Part shown: positions 7,731 to 14,697 of the stretch, in pieces | How positions within the stretch are numbered: position 1 is the first letter of the stretch | Layout of the letters: the number at the start of each line of letters is the position of its first letter | Notes under the pieces: generated by a model | What the model was told of the DNA's origin: nothing | Database searches by the model: none | The model's input: the letters and a program-made list of their open reading frames with translations, nothing else | NCBI GenBank assembly: GCA_934680015.1 | Contig: CAKUSP010000013.1 | Span: 1 to 23,434, forward strand | DNA length: 23,434 nt | Direction of reading: 5' to 3' | DNA from: an uncultured Bacteroidales bacterium | Lineage (GTDB): Bacteria; Bacteroidota; Bacteroidia; Bacteroidales; UBA932 | Translations under genes and position numbers: made by a program

Positions 7731-8645
7731 TTAGCGAGCAAGCAGTTTGTTTATTTCGCTTTCGGACATCCCTGTATAAAGGGAAACCTGCTCAATGGGC
7801 ACATGGTTTTTTAGCATGTTTATAGCAATTTCTGCTTTTCCTTCTGCTTTTCCTTCTGCTTTTCCTTCTGCAATACCTTTTTCTCTTGCGAAGTCTATAC
7901 AGTTCTGATAATCGTAAATCATTTTCTGGTCCTCCGTGTATTTTTCTTTTTCGTCGGGTGTGAAGTTAGCGATTTTAGCGGTCAAGAACAAATCTGTGAA
8001 ATAGTTTTCATCGAACTCCGATGGGATATCTTTCAGTCGAGATAAGTTCTGAAACAGATAAGCCCACTTTTCAGATTCATCGGATAGATTCTGAAGCACT
8101 TTATTAAAACGTGGAAGTTCAATAAAGAGAAAATGCAGATTATTGCTGTAAGGTTCATTATACTCCTCCTCTTTCATGATGTAGTGACTATGAAATCTAT
8201 CTCTTGGCCATGACTCGCAGTGTTCCATCACAAAATCTACTATAGAAATTACATAGACAGGGTAGAGGTGATAATCCCAGTTGAATTTTTCATCGTGATT
8301 ATGGGCTAAGAATTTCTGCTTAGCCTCGATATGTTGTTTCATTATGGGATAAGTGGCGTAAAAGAGAACCCTGTCACGATAATACTTGAGACCTATTCGT
8401 TGCATCTCTACGATAAAATCTCTTCCATCACTGGAATGGCAGTAGATGTCGTAATAGACTTTTCGATCATCTTTAGTTAGTCCAGAGGATTCAACATTGC
8501 GATAATCGATATCGTAAATGCGATCAGTTCTAAGGATAGAATTAAGAAAGGGAATCATAATGTGCTTTTGCCCGAATGCTTTTTTGAACATGAAGTCGGA
8601 ACGAAGGTCTGCATAGACCTGTTTGGGATTGATGAAATTTTTCAT
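7731..8645 (-). CDS. Rpn-like PD-(D/E)XK nuclease / putative transposase family protein
   Basis: The 304-aa protein belongs to the PD-(D/E)XK 'nuclease family transposase' group (PDDEXK_2, Rpn-related), which is widespread and multicopy in Bacteroidota. The N-terminal DFMFKKAFG (17-25), YYDIYC with D66, and FIVEMQ with E80 and Q82 form the expected catalytic core, so it should be an active DNA endonuclease; Rpn proteins stimulate RecA-independent recombination. The C-terminus has a GIAEGKAEGKAEGKAE linker (257-272) and a short helix-turn-helix-like tail (PIEQVSLYTGMSESEINKLL). It stands alone on the minus strand between lpdA and a repeat-rich intergenic region. A TACCTTTG -7 box is 38 bases upstream of the ATG, next to a perfect 18-bp palindrome. 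Evidence for mobility is limited to the family; no flanking terminal repeats are visible. Confidence 0.87.
   Translation of the reverse strand: MKNFINPKQVYADLRSDFMFKKAFGQKHIMIPFLNSILRTDRIYDIDYRNVESSGLTKDDRKVYYDIYCHSSDGRDFIVEMQRIGLKYYRDRVLFYATYPIMKQHIEAKQKFLAHNHDEKFNWDYHLYPVYVISIVDFVMEHCESWPRDRFHSHYIMKEEEYNEPYSNNLHFLFIELPRFNKVLQNLSDESEKWAYLFQNLSRLKDIPSEFDENYFTDLFLTAKIANFTPDEKEKYTEDQKMIYDYQNCIDFAREKGIAEGKAEGKAEGKAEIAINMLKNHVPIEQVSLYTGMSESEINKLLAR
7830..7871 (-). repeat. 12-bp tandem repeat inside the Rpn-like gene
   Basis: The plus-strand unit TTCTGCTTTTCC occurs 3.5 times without mismatch and encodes the (AEGK)n linker on the minus strand. As the unit is a multiple of three, slippage would change linker length and leave the reading frame intact. 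Confidence 0.95.
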
Positions 8646-8682
8646 AATTAAAGTTCGACAGGAATAAGTCCCATCTTGAAAA

Positions 8683-8690
8683 CAAAGGTA
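8683..8690 (-). promoter_or_regulatory. -7 box of the Rpn-like gene
   Basis: The minus strand reads TACCTTTG here, a perfect TAnnTTTG match. The -33 region falls inside the adjacent 18-bp inverted repeat, so a protein binding there, or a cruciform, would interfere with the promoter. Confidence 0.55.
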
Positions 8691-8692
8691 AA

Positions 8693-8734
8693 AATAATTA
8701 TCCGTGTAAACTCGTTTTTACACGGATAATTATT
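8693..8734. repeat. Perfect 18-bp inverted repeat with 6-nt spacer
   Basis: Left arm 8693-8710 and right arm 8717-8734 are exact reverse complements (core TATCCGTGTAAA / TTTACACGGATA) separated by CTCGTT. It lies directly upstream of the Rpn -7 box. It may be an operator, a terminator for leftward or rightward transcription, or the remains of a mobile hairpin. Confidence 0.9.
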
Positions 8735-8885
8735 AAAGACTTGATATACGCAAAATTATAACATTGGATTTTAATTTAATGACGAGGGTAATACACTTGC
8801 AGACACAACTATACGAATTACTTCTAGTGTTAGACTTCTGGATCACAAATAAATGGAAATATTCAGTCAGATACCCTGTACCTAA

Positions 8886-8936
8886 AAAACATCTACTCCT
8901 ATAGATGGTTATCTTAAACTAGATCTAATTAAGTAA
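8886..8936 (+). pseudogene. Relic of the 3' end of the 201-aa lipoprotein gene
   Basis: These 51 bases match 11450-11500, the last codons and stop of the intact lipoprotein gene, at 49 of 51 positions; the encoded end (IDGYLKLDLIK, stop) is unchanged. The rest of the gene is absent upstream, so this is the surviving end of a second copy. Confidence 0.85.
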
Positions 8937-8977
8937 CCTTCAAAAAATAACCTGCATCATCTTAGTAAATCTTTTTA
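8932..8977. repeat. Intergenic repeat, left half (copy in relic region)
   Basis: Matches 14607-14652 at 44 of 46 positions (core CAAAAAATAACCTG and CATCTTAGTAAATC). In the relic region it follows a lipoprotein stop codon; in the other place it sits between the DsbD-hydrolase and flippase genes. Confidence 0.85.
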
Positions 8978-9003
8978 GTCTATATTCCTTTTCTCATCAG
9001 TTA

Positions 9004-9027
9004 TGTGCCACCGGCACACTCCTTTTT
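9004..9027 (+). terminator. Terminator-like hairpin within the relic region
   Basis: TGTGCC (9004-9009) pairs with GGCACA (9013-9018) around a 3-nt loop, followed by CTCC and five T. It lies in a ~64-bp stretch absent from the second copy of the surrounding repeat, 68 bp after the relic lipoprotein stop, so it may have been that gene's terminator. Confidence 0.5.
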
Positions 9028-9041
9028 CGAAAAGAAATCTA

Positions 9042-9083
9042 TCCTCGAAAATCTAATGCTAATCTAACGCAACTTATTTTTTA
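9042..9083. repeat. Intergenic repeat, right half (copy in relic region)
   Basis: Corresponds with a few changes to 14655-14697 (shared CCTCGAAAATCT and ACGCAACTTAT). Together with 8932-8977 it makes an interrupted copy of the element at 14607-14697. Confidence 0.75.
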
Positions 9084-9096
9084 TGTTACTAAGTAA

Positions 9097-9185
9097 ATTT
9101 CCTCACCCGAGCATGTCGGAGATAATCAAGGAAGTAGCTGGTCGGCCAATTCACTCGCACTTCTTCCCCCGATAAAATCCCCTTT
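9097..9185 (-). pseudogene. Relic of the 3' end of lplA
   Basis: 9097-9141 corresponds to 11501-11545 with four changes including a 1-bp deletion, and 9142-9170 continues as 11640-11669, with weaker similarity to about 9185. The relic is therefore the antisense C-terminal part of lplA with 93 bp (11547-11639) removed at a short CGG microhomology. Nothing further of lplA remains. Confidence 0.75.
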
Positions 9186-9235
9186 CCCGATAAAACGAAA
9201 AACTTAAAACCTTTATATTCAAAAAAACAATTAAA

Positions 9236-9269
9236 TTTGAACAATATCTAGAAATAATATCTATCTTTG
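9236..9269 (+). promoter_or_regulatory. Promoter of the lipoprotein pair
   Basis: TTTG (9236-9239) and TATCTTTG (9262-9269) are separated by 22 bp, close to the Bacteroidota spacing of 19-21. The transcript would begin near 9276 and have a 14-nt A-rich leader before the ATG at 9290. Confidence 0.65.
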
Positions 9270-9289
9270 CAAAACAAAAGCAAAAGACA

Positions 9290-10882
9290 ATGAAAAAGAA
9301 TTTTTTTATTGTTCCTCTATTGTTTGCTCTCTTCTTTTCATGTACGAAGGAGACGAACATTGAAACGAATAACCACACTAATCAGTGCACGCTTGAAAAG
9401 TTCTCTATTCTTCTCTCAAAAGCGGTCTATTCTGAGCCAGAACTGAGAAATTTTATTAAAACTGAAGCTCTTCAAAGAAAAGATTTTGATTACGATGTTT
9501 TCTACCCATATGTAAAAAATGAAGTGGTAGATGGGGATCGAACATTTGAAGAAATACTCTTACAGTATGATAATGATGGGATCATTCCTTCAGTATTAAG
9601 AGATCACCCTCTTTTAACTATTTATGTTCCAGACTGGTCTTGGATTAATAAAAACTGTTTTTCTATTAATTCATGGGACACCTCATTACCAGATGTCGGA
9701 ACAAGTTACTCATCTGAAGAACAAGAACATAAGATTTATTGGAATGGCCAATACGCCTTTTCTTTAAAATCAGGAGAATTCTGTTCTACTCCTACACTGA
9801 TAGTAAAAGACAATGATAGAATCATAGCAGAGCCACATACCAAAAGCAATGGAGTACAAAACTACAGATTTTATTGTGATAATATAATTGATCTTTCGTC
9901 CAAGACTAATCTTCAGACAAAGACAACATCCAAGTATTATACGTACGATCTTCCATACGAAGTAGCATCGGATTACATTAGTGCCAGTATTCTCACAAAT
10001 AGATCAAAAGATGCTTTCAGCATTTGCTCAAATGATTCTCGCGTTTTCCAAAGAGATCATATCTATTATGGTATGACATCAAAGATAGATACAGGTTCCG
10101 TTAATCCTAACTATTATGAGACACTTTACAGGTTTAAATTATCCCCTAACGCAAAAGGGATAATGGACAATCCAACAGGAACAAATAATGGGACCGATTT
10201 TAAGACAAATAGTTATTATTATGAAGCATCATGGGGATCAGCGACAAAATTGACTCAAGAACAATTGGCGTCAAAAGCATGGGGGAAAGGTTCTATTGAT
10301 ATTAGAATAAGAATATATGTTGGAAAAGAGCCTATTAAAAAAAATGTATCTGTTAGTTTCGCTGATGCTTTTTATGTAAAAAAAGTTGAGTTGAGGGAAA
10401 ATTATAATTGGTTAGGAGCCCTAAAATCAAGATCATACTATTTAGGAGTAGCACTATCTAAAGATAATACAGAATGGCTTGAGCCAAAGTGGATTAATGC
10501 TAATCTTCAATTGTTTTATTGGGATTTATCACAGTATGCAACATCTTATATTATTGAGTTTGAGGAATATGATAAAGCAACAAAGGTAACTAACACAACT
10601 CAAAATACATATACATACGCTACTAATTTCACCACCAATGTCGAAGGTGGCGGAACAATTGAGGTTATAACAGTAAAAAGAGGATATGGTTTTGGTGTTT
10701 CCAAAACTACTACAAAGACGATTACAAACTCTGTTGAAACAACAGAAGAATCAGATAATCTTGGCAATTTTGTCGTTCAGTACACAGATAAAATTGTTTT
10801 AAATCAAAACAATTCAGAAGCTAAGATAAAAACATACACTACTGGCGATGTAGACGCACAGATTCTTACACTATACGAATAA
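9290..10882 (+). CDS. Lipoprotein of unknown function, Thr-rich C-terminal region
   Basis: The 530-aa protein has a lipoprotein signal peptide (MKKNFFIVPLLFALFFSC, lipid-modified C18) and should be anchored in the outer or inner membrane facing the periplasm or cell surface. The N-terminal part (about 35-110: LSKAVYSEPELRNFIKTEAL, FDYDVFYPYVKNE) resembles the start of several uncharacterised Bacteroidota lipoproteins; this is a general impression and no named family is claimed. A middle region is rich in aromatic residues and Asn. From about residue 430 to 500 a Thr/Ser-rich alternating stretch surrounds GGGTIEVITVKRGYGFGVS, compatible with long beta-hairpins. The promoter is good and the next gene, another lipoprotein, starts 12 bp after its stop, so they form a two-gene operon. 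Function unknown. Confidence 0.8.
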   Translation: MKKNFFIVPLLFALFFSCTKETNIETNNHTNQCTLEKFSILLSKAVYSEPELRNFIKTEALQRKDFDYDVFYPYVKNEVVDGDRTFEEILLQYDNDGIIPSVLRDHPLLTIYVPDWSWINKNCFSINSWDTSLPDVGTSYSSEEQEHKIYWNGQYAFSLKSGEFCSTPTLIVKDNDRIIAEPHTKSNGVQNYRFYCDNIIDLSSKTNLQTKTTSKYYTYDLPYEVASDYISASILTNRSKDAFSICSNDSRVFQRDHIYYGMTSKIDTGSVNPNYYETLYRFKLSPNAKGIMDNPTGTNNGTDFKTNSYYYEASWGSATKLTQEQLASKAWGKGSIDIRIRIYVGKEPIKKNVSVSFADAFYVKKVELRENYNWLGALKSRSYYLGVALSKDNTEWLEPKWINANLQLFYWDLSQYATSYIIEFEEYDKATKVTNTTQNTYTYATNFTTNVEGGGTIEVITVKRGYGFGVSKTTTKTITNSVETTEESDNLGNFVVQYTDKIVLNQNNSEAKIKTYTTGDVDAQILTLYE

Positions 10883-10894
10883 ATATTAATCATT

Positions 10895-11500
10895 ATGAAA
10901 AATATCCATTTTGCTTATTTAATGTTGAGCGCATTGTTTCTATCATCTTGCCACAAAAACAATTTGATAGATGACGAGACAAAGAATATCAACGACTATG
11001 TTGGTGAATATAGCGTATACGCTATGGATTGGAACAAGTATGGAGAAAAAGGTGTAACTACCTTCGATATAGATGGTGATGGAAGGGGAACTAACGATAT
11101 CGTTGATGAAACTCTAAAGATAACGGATCATTCAAAATGGGAAAATTCCATACTATCCATAAATAAAGATGAAAAAACTGCGACACTTCGAGCCGTTATA
11201 CCAGTATTAGATTATTATAACCTTGTGGGAGCCGGAACTACTTTAGCCGATCCGCCATTTCAGTTTGCTAAAATCTTTTTTAATGTAACCATAAATGAAA
11301 ACGGAACATTAAAATCAGATAAATTTGATCATTTGGATTGGCCTGACGAGAATCGCATAGGATTAAAGACATTTGGAGGAGTTCAGATAACAGGATCTAA
11401 TGATCATCATATATATATTACCATTGATCACTACTTAATATATGATCACAAAACATCTACCCTTATAGATGGTTATCTTAAACTAGATCTAATTAAGTAA
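10895..11500 (+). CDS. Small lipoprotein of unknown function with DxDGDG motif
   Basis: The 201-aa protein has a lipoprotein signal peptide ending LSALFLSSC (C19). The mature part looks all-beta. It contains FDIDGDGRGTNDIVDE around residue 58, which resembles the D-x-x-G-D-G segment of lipocalin-like Bacteroidota lipoproteins and could bind calcium. It is co-transcribed with the 530-aa lipoprotein 12 bp upstream. Its last codons exist a second time as a relic at 8886-8936, so the pair, or at least this gene, was once duplicated. The stop is only 6 bp from the stop of the convergent lplA gene, so its terminator probably lies inside lplA (11607-11633). Function unknown. Confidence 0.78.
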   Translation: MKNIHFAYLMLSALFLSSCHKNNLIDDETKNINDYVGEYSVYAMDWNKYGEKGVTTFDIDGDGRGTNDIVDETLKITDHSKWENSILSINKDEKTATLRAVIPVLDYYNLVGAGTTLADPPFQFAKIFFNVTINENGTLKSDKFDHLDWPDENRIGLKTFGGVQITGSNDHHIYITIDHYLIYDHKTSTLIDGYLKLDLIK

Positions 11501-11546
11501 ATTCCCTCACCCGAGCGTGTCGGAGATAATCAAGGAAGTGAGTTGG
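11501..11546. repeat. 46-bp repeat, copy 3 (antisense 3' end of lplA)
   Basis: 43 of 46 positions match 7583-7628 in lpdA. On the minus strand it encodes the last 13 residues of LplA (DQLTSLIISDTLG) and its stop codon. Confidence 0.85.
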
Positions 11547-12472
11547 TCGACGGAAACGCCATCGAAGTAATCTTCCACTCGCGACTGCCTTAACGCATTC
11601 GATATCGCCTCCCTCTCATAAGGGAGGCCTTTTAGTTTCTCGGCCAATTCCACTGCACTTTTCCCTCCTAAAAAATCTCCGGCAAATGCCAATTGCGAAA
11701 TCACTCCAGTATCAAGCAGAAACTGGACTTCTATCGTACCACAAGGGAATGTTTCCTTCTTTGTAATTAAAGCATCCGGCTTTTTCCCGAAATTCCACGC
11801 ATCAGTAGAAAATTTCGCATCGCAAAGGTGCTGTATTTCCACTTTTTGCGACTCGCTCAAATAGTACTCTTCAAGAGTAGTCCCAAAGTAATTTAGCAAA
11901 GTGTCCTTAAACTGTTCCACATTAGAACATTGATGAAGATAGTCTTTAAGATTAGCCACTTTACTTTTAACAGACTTTACACCCTTCACATTCATCTTGC
12001 TGAACGGAGTATCCAAAGCCCGCTGCAATACGGACAAATCCACATCGAAAAGCAAAGTACCATGAACAAGTGAACGCCCGTTTTCAAGGCGCTTGGCATA
12101 TCCTGATACCTTCCTGCCATCTACAAATATGTCATTCCGTCCTGTAATTTCCGCTTGTACTCCTAATGAGCGCAAAGCCTGTACAATAGGCTCTACGCTC
12201 ACATCTTCTCCTATAAATGAATAATTTAGATTATTCAAGTCGTGATACACTGCTCCACCACCAGTAGTTCTTCGGGCAAGCGTTATCCCATTGGATTTTA
12301 GAAAATCCAAATTAACCTCGACATAGACATTCTGGTTTTCCCCGACTATTACAGCTGGAGCATTGCGCCAAAGATAAAAATAAGTCTGCCCTTGAGGCAA
12401 ATTTTTAATAGCCCAAGCCTCAAATGCCATGTTATAATGAGGATTCGTGGAGCTTAGCTCTATGTATCGCAT
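11507..12472 (-). CDS. lplA: Lipoate-protein ligase A
   Basis: The 321-aa cytosolic enzyme activates lipoate with ATP and transfers it to the lysine of lipoyl domains of 2-oxoacid dehydrogenases and GcvH. Signature segments are present: RRTTGGGAVYHDLNNLNYSF (67-86), GRNDIFVDGRKVSGYA (111-126) with the substrate-binding lysine K121, and HGTLLFDVD (137-145). The C-terminal accessory domain (about 240-321) is present, so no separate LplB subunit is needed. The start is 4 bp downstream of the cyclophilin stop, in a tight minus-strand operon. The last 13 codons lie in a 46-bp sequence shared antisense with the lpdA 3' end, and a partial relic of the gene lies at 9097-9185. The product serves the same cofactor as LpdA, which is encoded upstream on the opposite strand. 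Confidence 0.95.
   Translation of the reverse strand: MRYIELSSTNPHYNMAFEAWAIKNLPQGQTYFYLWRNAPAVIVGENQNVYVEVNLDFLKSNGITLARRTTGGGAVYHDLNNLNYSFIGEDVSVEPIVQALRSLGVQAEITGRNDIFVDGRKVSGYAKRLENGRSLVHGTLLFDVDLSVLQRALDTPFSKMNVKGVKSVKSKVANLKDYLHQCSNVEQFKDTLLNYFGTTLEEYYLSESQKVEIQHLCDAKFSTDAWNFGKKPDALITKKETFPCGTIEVQFLLDTGVISQLAFAGDFLGGKSAVELAEKLKGLPYEREAISNALRQSRVEDYFDGVSVDQLTSLIISDTLG
11607..11633 (+). terminator. Terminator-like hairpin inside the lplA coding sequence
   Basis: GCCTCCCT (11607-11614) and AGGGAGGC (11621-11628) form a perfect 8-bp GC-rich stem with a 6-nt loop, followed on the plus strand by CTTTT. It is 107 bp past the stop of the convergent lipoprotein gene, the only suitable terminator for it nearby, and overlaps the lplA reading frame antisense. 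Confidence 0.5.
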
Positions 12473-12476
12473 CTAT

Positions 12477-13148
12477 CTATTCGGCCAATTTGATAGTAAC
12501 GATCTTTACCGGGCTCTCTGGACGATCCCGATAATCGGTCGAAACAGATGCAATTTTATCTATAACATCAAATCCTGATACAGTCTGCCCGAATACGGTG
12601 TATTGACCATCGAGTTGAGCACAAGTCTGTGCATCTTGAACGATGTAAAACTGAGAACCACTCGATTCGCGAAGAGGATTGGCCCTATCCCCACGACGAG
12701 CCGCCGCAAGAGCGCCCTTAAGATGCTTATTTTCAGGAACTATTTCAGCAGGAACAGTATAACCAGGGCCACCTGTTCCCCAAGAGTCCATCTTACTTGC
12801 GTCTTTTGAAAGCGGATCCCCTGTTTGAATCATAAAACCATTAATCACCCTATGAAAGAGCACCCCATCATAGTAACCTTCAAGTGCCAATCGGGCAAAA
12901 TTTTCTCTATGCTTCGGAGTGTTAGCATACAACTTGACGCGAATAGTTCCTAGAGTTGTGATTATATCAAATTCTGGCTCAGCTGGAAGTGCAGCTATTT
13001 TTTCATTAATCTTTATTTCTCGCTGAACAGCAGCGACAGAGTCTTCAGCAGCTTGAGTTGATGCTGCCTGTTTTTTCCCTTTAGGACCTTGCCCACAAGA
13101 TGCGACAAGTCCCAGTCCAAGTGCTAAAACCGCCATAAACTTTTTCAT
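12477..13148 (-). CDS. Periplasmic cyclophilin-type peptidyl-prolyl isomerase, lipoprotein
   Basis: The 223-aa protein catalyses cis-trans isomerisation of proline bonds in exported proteins. It has a lipoprotein signal peptide (MKKFMAVLALGLGLVASC, C18), a charged Ala/Gln/Lys linker to about residue 58, and one cyclophilin domain: DIITTLGTIRVKLY (61-74), the catalytic FHRVINGFMIQTGDP (98-112), SSGSQFYIV, and LDGQYTVFGQTVSGFDVID. Its Arg and the Gln of the central motifs are kept, so it should be active. ATG and the flippase TGA overlap as ATGA (13145-13148), and lplA begins 4 bp after the stop, so translation in this operon is coupled. The arrangement gives no obvious shared pathway. Confidence 0.93.
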   Translation of the reverse strand: MKKFMAVLALGLGLVASCGQGPKGKKQAASTQAAEDSVAAVQREIKINEKIAALPAEPEFDIITTLGTIRVKLYANTPKHRENFARLALEGYYDGVLFHRVINGFMIQTGDPLSKDASKMDSWGTGGPGYTVPAEIVPENKHLKGALAAARRGDRANPLRESSGSQFYIVQDAQTCAQLDGQYTVFGQTVSGFDVIDKIASVSTDYRDRPESPVKIVTIKLAE

Positions 13149-14590
13149 TTTTCTTTTCTTATTTCTCTATAAATAAAATATATAAACGCAATTACAAATA
13201 CTGTCCCTATGCTTAAAGATATCCACTGCGAAGGCTGCCATCTTTCCACCTGCATATAAATGAAATAAAAAATCACGGCAAGTAGAGTAAAAGATCCCAT
13301 TACCTTTAAATCGTATTTTATCGGGTAATACCTTCTTCCTATAAAATAACTTAAAAGCATAGCCACAAGATACCCGCCAAATCCGCCCCATGCGCAAGCC
13401 ATATAACCGACCTTAGGGACAAAAATCACATTGACAGCAATCATTACGCCTGCCCCCACAGCACTTAAAAAGGCGCCCCACCAAGTCTTGTCCGTAAGCT
13501 TATACCAAAAAGACAGATTAAAATAAACCCCCATAAAGATCTCTGCTGCCATAACTATAGGCACTACTTTGAGTCCTTCCCAATATCCCGGTTGTATAAA
13601 ATAGCGAAGCAAAGGCATATAGACCATCACTGCCAGCCATGCCAGCATAGAAAACAGCACGAAATACTTTGTGCCCACGCTCAAATTTTCTTCTCTTGAC
13701 GACTCGCGCGAAGCAAAAATGATAGGCTCGTAAGCGTAGCGGAAAGCCTGAGTAATAAGAGCCATGATCATGGCCAATTTTACACACGCGCCATATATGC
13801 CAAGTTGAACCTTTCCCTCTGGCCCGGGAAGAAGATATGGAAAAAGTATCTTGTCAGCTACTTGGTTCAAGATTCCCACAAGAGATAGCAAAAGCAAAGG
13901 AAAAGAATATTTAAGCATCTTCCTGGCCAATTCTCCCCCGCCCCATTGCGCGAAAAACTTGTATTCTGAAGCAAAAAGAAGTGAGACGACAAAGGTGCAA
14001 AACAGATTGGCAAAGAAAATCAGTCCCACTCCCCCATCGAAGCTATCGTAAATGGAAGCAAGCGCACTGAACTTCGGCATCACCAAAAATATGAAAAGAT
14101 TCAATGCGATGTTCAGCACTATGAAAGTCATCTTCAAGGCCATAAATCGCAATGGCCTATGCATTTGCCTAAGGCGACTGAACATAATGGCTTGAATAGC
14201 ATCCATTCCCGAAATCAATGCAAAGCAGGCTATATACTCCGGATGAGAGGCATAACCAAGAGAAGAACTAATTGGCCTTAAAAAAAAGAAAACGCAAATC
14301 CAAAAAGCTGCAACAACACCACCAACAAGCCTTAGCGCCGTGCCATACACTTTATTTGAATCTTGGCCCTCCTTTCCACTGAAACGGAAAAATGTCGTTT
14401 CCATTCCGAATGTCAAAAGGCACAACAGTAGCGCTGAGTAGGCATAAAGATTAGTGACTATTCCATACCCGCCTGATTCCGCTGCTATCTTATAAGTGTA
14501 CAATGGAACCAGCAGGTAATTTAAAAACCTGCCGACTATACTACTCAGCCCATAGATGGCGGTATCTTTCACAAGAGTTTTTAGATTCAT
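13145..14590 (-). CDS. Polysaccharide / lipid-linked oligosaccharide flippase (MATE-like, Wzx type)
   Basis: The 481-aa inner-membrane protein has about 12-14 hydrophobic helices and begins MNLKTLVKDTAIYGLSSIVGRFLNYLLVPLY-like, the standard N-terminus of polysaccharide biosynthesis/export proteins of the MOP superfamily in Bacteroidota. It probably moves lipid-linked sugar units across the inner membrane for O-antigen, capsule or peptidoglycan assembly; substrate cannot be read from the sequence. No glycosyltransferase genes are nearby, as is usual for the solitary copy of this gene in the phylum. The region upstream (14591-14695) contains a repeat shared with 8932-9083. The 3' end overlaps the cyclophilin gene by 4 bases. 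Confidence 0.9.
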   Translation of the reverse strand: MNLKTLVKDTAIYGLSSIVGRFLNYLLVPLYTYKIAAESGGYGIVTNLYAYSALLLCLLTFGMETTFFRFSGKEGQDSNKVYGTALRLVGGVVAAFWICVFFFLRPISSSLGYASHPEYIACFALISGMDAIQAIMFSRLRQMHRPLRFMALKMTFIVLNIALNLFIFLVMPKFSALASIYDSFDGGVGLIFFANLFCTFVVSLLFASEYKFFAQWGGGELARKMLKYSFPLLLLSLVGILNQVADKILFPYLLPGPEGKVQLGIYGACVKLAMIMALITQAFRYAYEPIIFASRESSREENLSVGTKYFVLFSMLAWLAVMVYMPLLRYFIQPGYWEGLKVVPIVMAAEIFMGVYFNLSFWYKLTDKTWWGAFLSAVGAGVMIAVNVIFVPKVGYMACAWGGFGGYLVAMLLSYFIGRRYYPIKYDLKVMGSFTLLAVIFYFIYMQVERWQPSQWISLSIGTVFVIAFIYFIYREIRKEK

Positions 14591-14606
14591 ATACCTTTAC
14601 TTACTT

Positions 14607-14697
14607 AGTAACTTTCAAAAAATAACCTGTATCATCTTAGTAAATCTTTTTATTTCCTCGAAAATCTCATTCTAATCTGACGCAACTTATATTTTTT
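14607..14697. repeat. Intergenic repeat between the flippase and DsbD-hydrolase genes
   Basis: An uninterrupted copy of the element found in two halves at 8932-8977 and 9042-9083. It fills the gap between the two minus-strand genes and touches the stop codon of the DsbD-hydrolase gene. It has no strong hairpin. The minus strand contains a near-match to a -7 box (ATTTTTTG around 14615-14625), so a promoter role for the downstream flippase gene is possible but weak. Confidence 0.8.

Larger units (their letters stand above)
8646..9289. other. 644-bp gene-free stretch with relics and repeats
   Basis: There is no intact gene here. From left to right it holds the Rpn promoter and palindrome (8683-8734), unassigned AT-rich sequence (8735-8885), the relic of a lipoprotein 3' end (8886-8936), an intergenic repeat split in two (8932-8977 and 9042-9083) around a terminator-like hairpin (9004-9027), a relic of the lplA 3' end (9097-9185), and the promoter of the next lipoprotein gene (9236-9269). 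Around 8800-8825 there is a weak resemblance to the last codons of the 530-aa lipoprotein gene, too short to call. Confidence 0.7.

Noticed and set aside
8693..8734. CRISPR or tRNA-like structure
   Set aside because: There is one palindrome only, no spacers or repeated units and no cloverleaf; no CRISPR array or tRNA was seen anywhere in the window.
7583..11546. A complete integrative element bounded by the 46-bp repeats
   Set aside because: The repeats fit att-like borders, but no integrase, relaxase or other transfer gene lies between them, so no mobile element is called.
6315..12472. A lipoate operon of lpdA and lplA
   Set aside because: The genes are on opposite strands with 3.8 kb of unrelated genes between; only the 46-bp junction repeat links them.
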